Notes under the pieces: model-generated
What the model was told of the DNA's origin: nothing
The model's database searches: none
Seen by the model: only the letters and a program-made list of their open reading frames with translations
Part shown: positions 8,663-17,624 of the stretch, piece by piece
Numbering within the stretch: the stretch's first letter is position 1
How the letters are laid out: each line of letters starts with the position of its first letter
Origin: Pseudomonadota bacterium
Lineage (GTDB): Bacteria; Pseudomonadota; Alphaproteobacteria; Rhizobiales; Aestuariivirgaceae
Assembly: GCA_963205315.1 (NCBI GenBank)
Contig: CAUJIO010000004.1
Span: 58,694-122,693, forward strand
Direction: 5' to 3'
Length of the DNA stretch: 64,000 nt
Program-made: the position numbers and the translations under genes

Positions 8663-9874
8663 ATGGCCAAATTCCGCTATTCCGCCGTCCGCGAGTCAGG
8701 CGAGCATGTCACAGGCGAGATCGAGGGCAGCGACCGTTCGATGGTACTGGGACGGCTGAGCGAACAGGGTCTCCATCCGATCGACGTGAAAGACGCTGAG
8801 CTTGAAATCTCGGCGGGCTCGATGCTGCGTTTTGGCGGCGGTGCCGCGAGCTTCACCGAGATCTCCGTGTTTACCCGCGAACTGGGCTGGCTGCTGAAGG
8901 CCGGTATGACCCTCAACAGCGCGCTCGACATCCTGGCAAAGGAAAGCTTCTCGACAAGTTTCGGCGGATTGATCAGCACGATGCGGGCCGACATTCGCAA
9001 GGGCAAGAGTTTCCATCAGGCCCTGGCCGAGTCGGGAGCCTTCCCTCCCTATTACGTGAGCATGATCGAGGTCGGCGAAGCCTCAGGCACGTTGCCGGGC
9101 GTATTGGAGCGAATCGCTATCGCACGTGAGCGCGAGCAGAAGATCCGCGGCAAGCTCGTGTCGGCGCTGATCTATCCTTCGCTTCTGGTGACGCTGGCAA
9201 CGGGTGCTGTGATCTTCATCATGGTTTCGGTGGTACCCAGCATCAAAGACATGATCGAAGGTTCAGGCGCGCCGATCCCGGATCAGGCGCGGTTCGTGAT
9301 TTCAATGTCCGACTGGCTGATCAACCATGGCCAGACGGTGCTGATCGGCGTGCCGCTGGTTCTGCTGCTGCTGGTGGCAGTTCTGGGCGGCGGTACGATG
9401 CAGCGTCTGCTACGCGGCTTCGGCATGTATTTTCCGGTCATCGGTTCACTCATCAAGAAAGCCTCCGTGGTGCGTTTTTGCAGGATTCTTGGAACCCTGC
9501 TGCAGGCGGGTGTCGGGTTGCCGGAAAGCCTGAAGCTGATGCTGCCGACGGCAGAGACACCGCAGATTGGACGGACGATCGCCGACATGGCCACGGCACT
9601 GCGGCAGGGCGGAAACTTCCTGGCGCCTCTGGAGCAATCGCGCATTTTCCCGCCATTATTGTCGCGCATGCTTGCGGTGGGCAGCGAGACCGGCAATTTG
9701 ACTCAAAGCGTACTTCAAGTGACGGACATCCTCGAGGATGAGCTTGACCGTCATGTGGAGCGTGCATTGACACTTATCGAGCCGGCGATCATCCTTGCCT
9801 TGAGCGGCGTTGTCGCTTTCATTATCACTTCGCTGATGAGCGCCATCATCAGCGTCAACGATTTGGCCATTTGA
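8663..9874 (+). CDS. gspF: Type II secretion inner-membrane platform protein GspF
   Basis: 403 residues from the ATG 2 bp after the gspE stop. It begins MAKFRYSAV, the usual GspF N terminus, and has two T2SSF domains. Three membrane segments are visible near residues 170-195, 225-245 and 370-398. Conserved TRELGWLLKAGMTL in the first domain and RFCRILGTLLQAGVGL in the second mark the repeat. It forms the inner-membrane platform that GspE drives. The next gene overlaps its stop if gspG uses the TTG at 9871. Confidence 0.95.
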   Translation: MAKFRYSAVRESGEHVTGEIEGSDRSMVLGRLSEQGLHPIDVKDAELEISAGSMLRFGGGAASFTEISVFTRELGWLLKAGMTLNSALDILAKESFSTSFGGLISTMRADIRKGKSFHQALAESGAFPPYYVSMIEVGEASGTLPGVLERIAIAREREQKIRGKLVSALIYPSLLVTLATGAVIFIMVSVVPSIKDMIEGSGAPIPDQARFVISMSDWLINHGQTVLIGVPLVLLLLVAVLGGGTMQRLLRGFGMYFPVIGSLIKKASVVRFCRILGTLLQAGVGLPESLKLMLPTAETPQIGRTIADMATALRQGGNFLAPLEQSRIFPPLLSRMLAVGSETGNLTQSVLQVTDILEDELDRHVERALTLIEPAIILALSGVVAFIITSLMSAIISVNDLAI

Positions 9875-9891
9875 ACGAGTCCCGCACATTC

Positions 9892-10338
9892 ATGACCGCC
9901 CTCGCAAACGATCGAACTGCCGCCAAAACGGAAGATAACGAAGACGGTTTCACGCTGGTGGAACTGCTTGTGGTGCTGGTGATCCTGGTGCTGCTGGCAA
10001 GTATCGTCGGCCCACGCGTCATCGGCTACCTGCAATCCTCCAAGGCCAAAACGGCGCATGTGCAGATCGAAAGCCTTGTCACATCGCTGGAACTCTTCCA
10101 CATCGATGTCGGCCGTTATCCGACGACAGCAGAAGGCCTTGATGCACTGGTGAAGCCGGCCGGCAAGGCGGCGGGGTGGAACGGTCCTTATTTGAGCAAA
10201 GGTGCCGTACCGCTCGATCCCTGGGGGCAGCCCTATAAGTATGCCTCGCCGGGCAAGAAGGGCGTCTTCGACATCTATACGTTCGGCGGCGACGGCCAGG
10301 AAGGCGGCACGGATGAGGATGCCGACATCTACAATTGA
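9892..10338 (+). CDS. gspG: Major pseudopilin GspG
   Basis: Principal subunit of the type II secretion pseudopilus. A short charged leader ends in EDG, followed by FTLVELLVVLVILVLLASIV: the prepilin peptidase site with Glu at +5 of the mature protein. The C-terminal half has the GspG pattern YPTTAEGLDALV, PLDPWGQPY and an acidic calcium-loop-like tail, GGDGQEGGTDEDADIYN. I chose the ATG at 9892 (148 residues); a TTG at 9871 overlapping the gspF stop would add seven residues. Length is normal. Confidence 0.95.
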   Translation: MTALANDRTAAKTEDNEDGFTLVELLVVLVILVLLASIVGPRVIGYLQSSKAKTAHVQIESLVTSLELFHIDVGRYPTTAEGLDALVKPAGKAAGWNGPYLSKGAVPLDPWGQPYKYASPGKKGVFDIYTFGGDGQEGGTDEDADIYN

Positions 10339-10786
10339 GCTTGATGCTTCCGGGCGCGAGGACGGTTTTACGCTGTTCGAACTGCTCGCCGTCATGGTCA
10401 TTCTGGCGATGGCGGCTGCGGCCTTCAGCTGGGGCGGCCAGCGCACCTCGGAGACGGCGCGGTTCCGCGCCTTCATCACCGAAACGTCGGCATTACTGCG
10501 TGAAAGCCGAGCCCTGGCGATCCGCGGCGCAAGCGAAACAACCGTGCGGTTTGATGCCGGCAACCGGCGTGTCGAAGGACCTGAAGGGCAGAGTTTAGGT
10601 CTGCCGGCTGGGGTCGAGCTATCAGCTCTCGTGGCCGGCAGCGAAGCGGGAAAAACGCAAGCCGCCATCCGCTTCTATCCTGCCGGGAATTCATCCGGCG
10701 GTACGCTGACGTTCAAGTTCCGCAATCAGGCCTATGTGATCAAGGTGAACTGGCTGACCGGCAATGTCACATCCGAACGCAGTTGA
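10319..10786 (+). CDS. gspH: Minor pseudopilin GspH
   Basis: 155 residues. Leader ending REDG, then FTLFELLAVMVILAMAAAAF: a type IV pilin-like N terminus with Glu at +5. The remainder is the variable beta-rich GspH domain, including TARFRAFITETSALLRESR and FKFRNQAYVIKVNW. The ATG at 10319 lies within the 3' end of gspG (20-bp overlap); earlier in-frame starts would give an implausibly long leader. It is a tip-proximal pseudopilin processed by the peptidase encoded at 17625-18215. Confidence 0.88.
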   Translation: MPTSTIELDASGREDGFTLFELLAVMVILAMAAAAFSWGGQRTSETARFRAFITETSALLRESRALAIRGASETTVRFDAGNRRVEGPEGQSLGLPAGVELSALVAGSEAGKTQAAIRFYPAGNSSGGTLTFKFRNQAYVIKVNWLTGNVTSERS

Positions 10787-11156
10787 TCGGAAGTCGGAGA
10801 ACGGGTTTTCTCTGGTCGAAGTGCTGACGGCACTGGTCATTGCGGCCTTTGCGCTGGTGGTTCTCATGCGCGGGCTTGGAACATCTCAGACCACTGCCGT
10901 CTATCTCGAGTCGCATCTCGGTGCGCGCCTTCTCGCCCGGTCCATTCTCGAAGACGAACGGCAATCAGGCGAAACGAAACCCGGCCGGCGCAGCGGCGAC
11001 AGCGGTCAATATCACTGGACTCTCGATGTGTCGCCAACCGAGCTTGCCGGTGTCGAAAAGTCGACCACCAACACGCGGCTCTACCGGCTGACGGCCGAGA
11101 TCAGGTGGGCACCACGCGGGCGGCTCGTGCTCGACACCCTGAAGTTCAGCAAATGA
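10764..11156 (+). CDS. gspI: Minor pseudopilin GspI
   Basis: 130 residues. Leader ending SENG, then FSLVEVLTALVIAAFALVVL with the +5 Glu. The short C-terminal domain ends RLVLDTLKFSK, and the size suits GspI, which starts the tip complex with GspJ and GspK. It overlaps gspH by 23 bp and gspJ by 4 bp, so the pseudopilin genes are coupled. Confidence 0.88.
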   Translation: MSHPNAVDRKSENGFSLVEVLTALVIAAFALVVLMRGLGTSQTTAVYLESHLGARLLARSILEDERQSGETKPGRRSGDSGQYHWTLDVSPTELAGVEKSTTNTRLYRLTAEIRWAPRGRLVLDTLKFSK

Positions 11157-11878
11157 ACACGCTGTGTACAAATCGCCCTCCCAGTGAAGGGGGCGAGGCA
11201 GGTTTCACCCTGTTGGAAATCCTGGTCGGCCTGTTGGTGTCCTCGCTTATCCTCGGGGGTCTGAGCCTTGGCATGGCCAGTATCAATCGTGGTTACGAGC
11301 AGACGACTGGCGTCATCGACCGGCAGGGCACGATCACCACTGGACTGGATGTCTTCGATCAGGACATTTCCCGCATCGAACGCCTCGTCGACGACCCGGC
11401 CCACCCCTCAAGGTTTCTCTTTGCCGGCACACCGCGCGAAATGATTTTCGTTCTGGCCGAACGGCCCGGCAGCAATGAAGCCGGTCTCTATTGGGTGCGG
11501 CTGTCGATTACCAAGAAGAGCGACGGCACAGATGCGCTGACGCGCAGTCGAGCCCCCTTCACACGGCCGGTGCCGGCGCTGGGCAGTATCGCATGGGCTG
11601 ACGAAGTGCTGCTGATCCAGGGCAAGGTCAACATGGATTTTGCCTACCGCGCTCCGCGCGCGAACCTTCGGGAGTGGGCCGGAACGTGGGCGGCGACCAA
11701 TATGCTGCCGGGGCAGATTCGCATCGAAATCCTCGACACGGCGACCGGACGCTCGCGCGTGCCAATGTTCACGGCAACGCTCAAAATTGCGGCTGAGGCG
11801 GATTGCGCCGATCTCAAGGCGCCAGGTTGCAGCATAGCAAGTCTCGGGGCCCTGATGCCGGGCGGAGGCAGCCAATGA
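11153..11878 (+). CDS. gspJ: Minor pseudopilin GspJ
   Basis: 241 residues from the ATG that overlaps the gspI stop (ATGA). Leader ending GEAG is followed by FTLLEILVGLLVSSLILGGL with the +5 Glu. GspJ-like features are DVFDQDISRIERLVDDP and the beta-rich body. The C terminus has two Cys residues (DCADLKAPGC) that may form a disulfide. It ends in an ATGA overlap with gspK. Confidence 0.88.
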   Translation: MNTLCTNRPPSEGGEAGFTLLEILVGLLVSSLILGGLSLGMASINRGYEQTTGVIDRQGTITTGLDVFDQDISRIERLVDDPAHPSRFLFAGTPREMIFVLAERPGSNEAGLYWVRLSITKKSDGTDALTRSRAPFTRPVPALGSIAWADEVLLIQGKVNMDFAYRAPRANLREWAGTWAATNMLPGQIRIEILDTATGRSRVPMFTATLKIAAEADCADLKAPGCSIASLGALMPGGGSQ

Positions 11879-12864
11879 GAGCTGCCGAAGCGTCCGGCAA
11901 TGGCTCACAAGGCATGATCCTGATCGTCGTGTTGTGGGCCGTCAGCCTGATGACCCTGACGGTGGTCGCAATCAGCGCCCTCTCCCAGAAGAGCCTGTCA
12001 CTGGCCGGAGCCGAAACAGACCGGGCACGGTCAGAACTGGCGCTCGAAGCGGGCGTGGCTGCTGCCCAGGCCCTCATCATGGCCAAGAAACCTGAGGACC
12101 GGGTGTTTTTCAACGGTGTACCTGTGGTGATCGATCTGGGCGGCGGCCGGCTGGCGGAACTCAGCATCCGCGATGCCTCGGGCCTCCTCGATCTCAACCG
12201 TGCCGAGCCCGTGCTCGTTGAATTGTTCCTGAAGAAGTCCGTTGAAGATCCGAAAGCCGGCGCCATCCTGCTCAAGGCCATTTCGGAGCTGCGCCCCGAC
12301 CCGAAGGACGAGGCCCAGAAGAGCGGCGGCAACGACGCCGTGAGCAATCCGCAACCCTTGCAATCATTTCAACAACAGCCCGGGACAACCGGACAGGGAA
12401 CCAGCCAAGCCACGGGCCAGGTGCAGTCAACACCTTCCCAGCGCAACGAGACGCCGCCCGCTCCTTTTATTGCCGCATTCGGACAGCTTTATGGGCTCCC
12501 TGACGTACCCGACACGGTTCTGGACAAATTATTGCCCCTTATCACCTTGTACAGCAGCCAGGGCGGCAAGGTGAACCCGCTGGCCGCGCCCGATGCGGTG
12601 CTTCGGGCGATTCCCGGTTTCAGTGACAGGGAGCTAAAGGCATTCGAAACAGCCCGGCAACGGAAGCAGTGGCAAACACCGGAGATCAACGCCATCCTCG
12701 GATCATTCGAAAAGTTCATGGCCATCACTGAACCGCGGACTTTCGCGGTGAGCGTAAGGCTTGTGCAGGGACCGGGCATCATTGCCGGAAGCCGCCTCGT
12801 CACCAGCATCCTGAGCGATGCTACCGGCAAGGAAGCATTCCAGGTTATGGCCTGGTCATGGTAG
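11875..12864 (+). CDS. gspK: Minor pseudopilin GspK
   Basis: 329 residues, the largest pseudopilin, as usual for GspK. The N terminus GSQG then MILIVVLWAVSLMTLTVVAI fits a prepilin site but lacks Glu at +5, the normal exception in GspK. It contains SIRDASGLLDLNRA, a hallmark of the family, and a Gln/Thr-rich linker near residues 160-195. The C-terminal region has helix-hairpin-helix-like sequence around LRAIPGFSDRELKAF. It caps the pseudopilus tip with GspI and GspJ. Confidence 0.92.
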   Translation: MRAAEASGNGSQGMILIVVLWAVSLMTLTVVAISALSQKSLSLAGAETDRARSELALEAGVAAAQALIMAKKPEDRVFFNGVPVVIDLGGGRLAELSIRDASGLLDLNRAEPVLVELFLKKSVEDPKAGAILLKAISELRPDPKDEAQKSGGNDAVSNPQPLQSFQQQPGTTGQGTSQATGQVQSTPSQRNETPPAPFIAAFGQLYGLPDVPDTVLDKLLPLITLYSSQGGKVNPLAAPDAVLRAIPGFSDRELKAFETARQRKQWQTPEINAILGSFEKFMAITEPRTFAVSVRLVQGPGIIAGSRLVTSILSDATGKEAFQVMAWSW

Positions 12865-12889
12865 ACCGAATCAACCCAACCGGGCGCAA

Positions 12890-13975
12890 ATGACGACAAC
12901 GAATTCAGCAACAATACAGCTTCTCGGACTCGGCAATCGTATTGGTACCCGGGCGTCGGAAGCTGTCATGGCCTTTGCTGACAATCTGGCGGGCGCAGTA
13001 CCTGATGCGGCAACCTGCACCGTGATGATTGTGGCTGATGACAGGTACTTAACTCTGCATCAGCGCGATGCATCCGGAAGCTGGGGTGCTGGTCAACGCA
13101 TCGGCAATTCGACCGGCAATGGACTGGATCGCCAACAGACGCAGGCAATGCGAGGGCGTGTCCTGCTGCGCGCCGGGTCCGGCCGGTCAGTGACGACACG
13201 TCTGACCTTGCCCGCGGCGACCAGCGAAGTCCTGCCGCAGGTGGTCCGCAACAAGGTCGAAAGCCTGGCACCGTGGCCGATTTCGGAAGCATTGTGGGGT
13301 TACCGGCTGGCAGGCCCGCCCATAGGCGGCCATATCCAGGTCGATGTCGGTATCGTCAGCCGCAAGACGGCGCTGGCACTTCTGCACAGAGTTGAGTCCG
13401 CCGGGGCGAAGATCTCCCGCTTCGAGGTCGGTCATGACGGCACGGGCACCCAAGGAATAGAAATCGACATTCATGGCGATGACAGGCGCCAATTGATGCG
13501 TAACCGGGTCAAAGCCGCAATGTCCGCGGTGCTGGCAATTGCGATCATGGTTGGCGGGTATGGTGGATATCTCGCCTACCGGACCGCCGCCCAGACGGCG
13601 GCCGTCGAAGCCGCAATTGCTGACATGCAAACCGCACTGCGCAATAAGGACGGAGCCGGCGGTGCATCGCAGAAACTGGTTCAGGCCAACGCACTGTTCG
13701 CGCGCAAACGCGAGAGCCGGCCGGTTCTCGAATTGATCAACACCCTGTCCAAACTGGTGCCCGATGGCATCTGGCTTTCAAGTCTCGAGATCGACGGCAG
13801 GACGGTGACCATCTCCGGCCGCGGCAATCAGGTGCCGGGCGTGATTGCGACACTGGAATCTTCCGACACGTTTTCTGACGTGAATTTTGCTTCTGCCACT
13901 CAGCGAGAGGCCGACGCGGCAGCGGACAGTTTCTCGATTTCGGCTTCGGTCGAGGGAAAGGCGGAGAACCCATGA
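12890..13975 (+). CDS. gspL: Type II secretion protein GspL (PilN-like domain)
   Basis: 361 residues from the ATG 25 bp after gspK. The cytoplasmic N-terminal half includes LTLPAATSEVLPQVVRNKVE and PWPISEALWGYRL, seen in GspL/PilM-like proteins. One membrane segment (VLAIAIMVGGYGGYLAYRTA) lies near residues 207-226, then a coiled-coil-prone stretch and a PilN-type periplasmic domain (LSKLVPDGIWLSSLEIDGRT). GspL couples GspE to the periplasmic parts through GspM. The stop overlaps gspM by 4 bp. Confidence 0.85.
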   Translation: MTTTNSATIQLLGLGNRIGTRASEAVMAFADNLAGAVPDAATCTVMIVADDRYLTLHQRDASGSWGAGQRIGNSTGNGLDRQQTQAMRGRVLLRAGSGRSVTTRLTLPAATSEVLPQVVRNKVESLAPWPISEALWGYRLAGPPIGGHIQVDVGIVSRKTALALLHRVESAGAKISRFEVGHDGTGTQGIEIDIHGDDRRQLMRNRVKAAMSAVLAIAIMVGGYGGYLAYRTAAQTAAVEAAIADMQTALRNKDGAGGASQKLVQANALFARKRESRPVLELINTLSKLVPDGIWLSSLEIDGRTVTISGRGNQVPGVIATLESSDTFSDVNFASATQREADAAADSFSISASVEGKAENP

Positions 13976-14526
13976 CCGCCAAGGCCTCATGGGGACTGGC
14001 GCTGCTGATTGCGGCCACGCTGTTGCTGGCTGGGCTGGCAGTGTTGCCGTTTGCGCTGCGCTCTGCCGATGAAGATACACTGGCGGAAAAACAGCTCGAA
14101 TTGCGGTTCATGCAATCCCGCCTGAAGGCGGCGAAAAACGGTCCCAAGAATCGGCTCACCGAGAACGACGACATTGATCAGCTGTTTGTCGCCGGCACGA
14201 CCCCGGGCCTGGCCATTGCGGAGATGCAAGCCATCGCCGGGAAGCTGGCTGATGCCAGCGGCATGGCCGTGCAGCGGTTGCAGCCGTTGCAAGCTGACCG
14301 CGAGGGCAATCTGGCGCTCTTGCGGATCGAGGCTGAGCTCACCGGAAACATCGAGAGCCTGCGCCAATATCTGCTTTCGATCGAGACTGGTCAGCCGATG
14401 ATGTTCGTCAATCACATCAAGGTCGCTGCACCGGAGTCGGTGTCGGACGCCGGCGTCCTGCCATCCGAGCAATTGACGGTGACGCTGCAACTGGAGTCCT
14501 TCGGCTGGTGGGAGGGCACACCATGA
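13972..14526 (+). CDS. gspM: Type II secretion protein GspM
   Basis: 184 residues. A single N-terminal membrane segment (LALLIAATLLLAGLAVLPFA) is followed by a short coiled-coil-like region and a ferredoxin-like periplasmic domain, including AIAEMQAIAGKLADASGMAV and FVNHIKVAAPE. The architecture and the place between gspL and the GspC-like gene identify it as GspM. It overlaps both neighbours by 4 bp. Confidence 0.85.
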   Translation: MTAKASWGLALLIAATLLLAGLAVLPFALRSADEDTLAEKQLELRFMQSRLKAAKNGPKNRLTENDDIDQLFVAGTTPGLAIAEMQAIAGKLADASGMAVQRLQPLQADREGNLALLRIEAELTGNIESLRQYLLSIETGQPMMFVNHIKVAAPESVSDAGVLPSEQLTVTLQLESFGWWEGTP

Positions 14527-15179
14527 TCGATCGGCGATTGGCAGTGTTGCTCGCTGCGGCGATCGGGCTCGGCGGTTATGCGGTATGGAGCGGCGACAGC
14601 CTGTTCTCAACGTGGCTGACGCAAGACAATGACATCGTGACTGCGGTCAAACAACCTCCCGCCGCGCCCGTGGCGGAGATAAAATCCGACAAGCTTGTCA
14701 GCCTCAATCCGTTGGCGGCACTGACAACCGTTCAGTTTGAAGATATCGTAAAGCGTCCGCTCTTCAACCCCACGCGTGCGCCGGCCCCCGTGGCAGAGCC
14801 TCCCCCGGTGGAGGAGCCGCCACCGGAAGCCGTCGAGGTGGCACCCCCGCCGGAAGAGCCAGTCAATCCCAATGACTTTGCCCTGCTTGGCATTGCCTCG
14901 AAGAATGGGATCTGGACAGTGGTCATGCGATGGAATCCGTCGAACGAAATTCACCGGCTGAAAACGGGCGGCGAAATCCAGGGATGGAGCCTCACGGAAA
15001 TCACGCCCCAGAAGGTCAAGCTCAGCCGCAACGGCCAGGACATCGATATCAAGATGTTCCAGAATCTTGCGCCGCCGCCCGGTCAATCGCTGCAAGCTCT
15101 TGATCCCTCGCAAGCCGACGGCCAGGGCCAGTCCATGAATCCACAGCGGATGCAACAGAACCAGTTGCAGGACGAGTAG
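14523..15179 (+). CDS. gspC: GspC/GspN-like type II secretion protein
   Basis: 218 residues from the ATG overlapping the gspM stop. An N-terminal membrane anchor (LAVLLAAAIGLGGYAVWSG) is followed by a periplasmic linker with KRPLFNPTR, typical of GspC/GspN, then a Pro/Glu-rich stretch near residues 80-115. The homology-region-like domain is FALLGIASKNGIWTVVMRW ... LKTGGEIQGWSLTEI. No PDZ domain follows, so it is a short GspC. It probably links the inner platform to the secretin. It is the last gene of the plus-strand operon and faces gspD. Confidence 0.75.
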   Translation: MIDRRLAVLLAAAIGLGGYAVWSGDSLFSTWLTQDNDIVTAVKQPPAAPVAEIKSDKLVSLNPLAALTTVQFEDIVKRPLFNPTRAPAPVAEPPPVEEPPPEAVEVAPPPEEPVNPNDFALLGIASKNGIWTVVMRWNPSNEIHRLKTGGEIQGWSLTEITPQKVKLSRNGQDIDIKMFQNLAPPPGQSLQALDPSQADGQGQSMNPQRMQQNQLQDE

Positions 15180-15262
15180 CAGGCCCGAACGTGTCCCCCT
15201 GAAAATGCAGAGGAAGCGGAACTCACTTGGGCATGGCGCCCGCCGTCAGGAGTTGCGCTGAT

Positions 15263-17413
15263 CTAGTTCCAGCCGAGGCTCTTCATCTTGTTGCGGAGTT
15301 CTTCGGAGGCGCGGTTTGCGTCCTGCCCGTCTTCGATGATCTGCGGCGTGATGAAAACGATCAGTTCATTGCGTTTGGCGCTGTTGTCCGTCTTGCCGAT
15401 GAGTTCGCCGATGATCGGGATCCGGTTGACGCCGGGCACACTGTCCTTGGTGCGAGTTTCTGCGCCACTGATCAAGCCGCCCAACAACACAGTCTGCGTA
15501 CTCGGTACGGACACCTTGCTGGTGATGGAGCGCTGCGAGAAGGTCGGATTCTCCTTCTCGGTCGTTGAGCTGCCGGAGCCCGCCGTGACCGACGAGAGTT
15601 GCTGGCCCAACTCGATCGTCACGATTCCCGAAGCGGTAACACGGGGTTTGACCGTGAGGATCACGCCGGTGTCGCGATACTCAAAGGAGTTGGTCACGCC
15701 ATCGGCGCCCTTGTCGAGTGTCGAGGTCTTGACCGGCACCTGATCGCCGATCTTGATCGTGGCGGTTTCGTTTTCGAGCACCAGAACGGAAGGCGAAGAC
15801 ACGATGCGGACCTTGGTGACCGCCGACAGCGCATCAACGACGACTCGCGGATCAGCTGCATTGCCGACGAAGAAATTCATGCCCGGGAAGCTGGGCTTCA
15901 GCGTCAGCCCGCCATTGGAGACGCCACCCGAAACATCATTGCCCTTGAGATATGCCTGCACACCGAAGCGCAGATTGTTGTTGAGGGCCACTTCCATGAT
16001 TGTGGTGTTGATGAGCACCTGCACCGAAGGGGCGTCAAGCTTGCGCAGGGTAGCCAAAATCTTGCGGTAGTCGCGCTGGTTGGCGCGGATCACAATGGTG
16101 TTGTTTGCCGTGTTGGCGGTGATGCGGATTCCGGTCGGCGAATCGCCCTGCGCAGGAGTGGTCGAGGCGGTGGTCTCTGGCGAGGACGGCAAGGTGACGT
16201 CCTGCCGGTCGGTTTTTCCATCGGGTGTAGGCTGGTCGGGCATTGTCGGATTCGGGCTTGTCGTGCCCGTCGTCGGCGTCGTGCCAACCTGGACGGTCGG
16301 TTGGTTGGGCGCCACCTCACCACTTGTGCCGGCAGATGACTGTTGATCCAGAAAGGTGGCCTTCAGAATGTCGGCCAATGCTACTGCATTGCCGTTCTGT
16401 ACGGCATAGACGAAATAGTTTGTTTCGGTGACACTGGCCTTGTCGAGCCTGCGGATCCACGTCATCGCACGCTTCACCTTGGACTGGCTGTTGGCGATGA
16501 CGACAACGCCATTGAGCCGTTCGAGCGGGATGACCTTGACACCATTGCGGCCAGACGACTCGGTGTCTTCGGCGAAGACGGCCTCGAGCTTTGAGACAAT
16601 TTCCTCCGGCGTCGCATAGGAAAGCGTTGCGATGCTTGCTGACTGGTTTTCCATCCAGTCGACATCGAAGGACAGGATGATCTCCACCATTGTCCGGCGT
16701 TCCGCGGCGGACCCGCGAACCAGAAGGAGATTTCCTGACTTCGAAGCCCGAACCGCACCGCCCCGGGCGACGAAGCTGTCCATCAATTCCATCATGTTGG
16801 CTGCAGAGATGTAGCGCAATGGCACCGCGCTCACGCCATAGCCTGGTGAAGCCTTGCCCGAATCAAGATCGGCGACGCCCGGTTCGCCTTCGAGTACTTC
16901 CTGCAGTGCCACGACTTTGGTGAGGCCTTCGCTCTGGATGAGTGCGGCGCCGTTGTGGCGAAGGGCAGCCTCGAATGCATCCAGCACTTCGCCAGACGAC
17001 AAGGGCCGCGACGAGGACAACGTGATGGTGCCCTGAACCCGGGGATCGACCACGTAGTTCATCCCCAGGGTTTCACCCAGGATCAGCCGCGTCGCCTCGT
17101 TGATATCGGCGCGGTCGAGATTGAGAGAAAACTTGCCATCGCGCTCCGAGACGCCGGCCGGCGGATCAAGACCCGCTTCGCCGAGACCCGAAGCCGAGCC
17201 GGGAAAAAACTGCTGGCTGCCACTGGCGCCGGTCGACAGCGCTGCGCCTTCGCGGCGATTGACGGGATCCGGCTTCTTGGCTCGCAGGTCAATCTGTTGG
17301 GGAGATTCGAGCTGGGCAGAAGGGTTCGTGCTGCAACTGGCGAGGGCAAGCGAAAGGGTCACGGCCATCAGCCGTTTCAGATGCTCATATCCCCGTTTAC
17401 CGCCAGTATTCAC
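15263..17413 (-). CDS. gspD: Type II secretion secretin GspD (lipoprotein form)
   Basis: 716-residue outer-membrane secretin. The N terminus ends in a lipobox, LALASC (Cys27), so it is probably lipidated and may not need a separate pilotin. N0/N1-type domains follow (LNLDRADINEATRLILGETL; VPLRYISAANMMELMDSF), then a Thr/Pro-rich insert near residues 365-425. The C-terminal secretin core contains VLENETATIKIGDQVPVKT, QRSITSKVSVPSTQTVLLGG and ELIVFITPQII. It lies on the opposite strand, convergent with the gspE-C operon and 211 bp downstream of the prepilin peptidase gene. Confidence 0.95.
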   Translation of the reverse strand: MNTGGKRGYEHLKRLMAVTLSLALASCSTNPSAQLESPQQIDLRAKKPDPVNRREGAALSTGASGSQQFFPGSASGLGEAGLDPPAGVSERDGKFSLNLDRADINEATRLILGETLGMNYVVDPRVQGTITLSSSRPLSSGEVLDAFEAALRHNGAALIQSEGLTKVVALQEVLEGEPGVADLDSGKASPGYGVSAVPLRYISAANMMELMDSFVARGGAVRASKSGNLLLVRGSAAERRTMVEIILSFDVDWMENQSASIATLSYATPEEIVSKLEAVFAEDTESSGRNGVKVIPLERLNGVVVIANSQSKVKRAMTWIRRLDKASVTETNYFVYAVQNGNAVALADILKATFLDQQSSAGTSGEVAPNQPTVQVGTTPTTGTTSPNPTMPDQPTPDGKTDRQDVTLPSSPETTASTTPAQGDSPTGIRITANTANNTIVIRANQRDYRKILATLRKLDAPSVQVLINTTIMEVALNNNLRFGVQAYLKGNDVSGGVSNGGLTLKPSFPGMNFFVGNAADPRVVVDALSAVTKVRIVSSPSVLVLENETATIKIGDQVPVKTSTLDKGADGVTNSFEYRDTGVILTVKPRVTASGIVTIELGQQLSSVTAGSGSSTTEKENPTFSQRSITSKVSVPSTQTVLLGGLISGAETRTKDSVPGVNRIPIIGELIGKTDNSAKRNELIVFITPQIIEDGQDANRASEELRNKMKSLGWN

Positions 17414-17624
17414 GGTATATCTTCCAGTCGCGCGACGCTTATCCCACCAGTGAGAACTGCTATCTGCAATGATTCAGGCCACACCGGTTTCAGAACATCG
17501 CCCCCGCAACCATGGGCAATATGGCCCCATATCGATTCCACCCATGACGCCGATAAATGATTGATTCGTCACTGAATTGATAGAGTCTTTCTGCGTTGAG
17601 GCCGATCAAGCTCCAGGCCTGCCG

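Noticed and set aside
17519..17532. Palindrome ATATGGCCCCATAT between the peptidase gene and gspD
   Set aside because: The arms are only 6 bp and nothing else supports a regulatory site; it could arise by chance.
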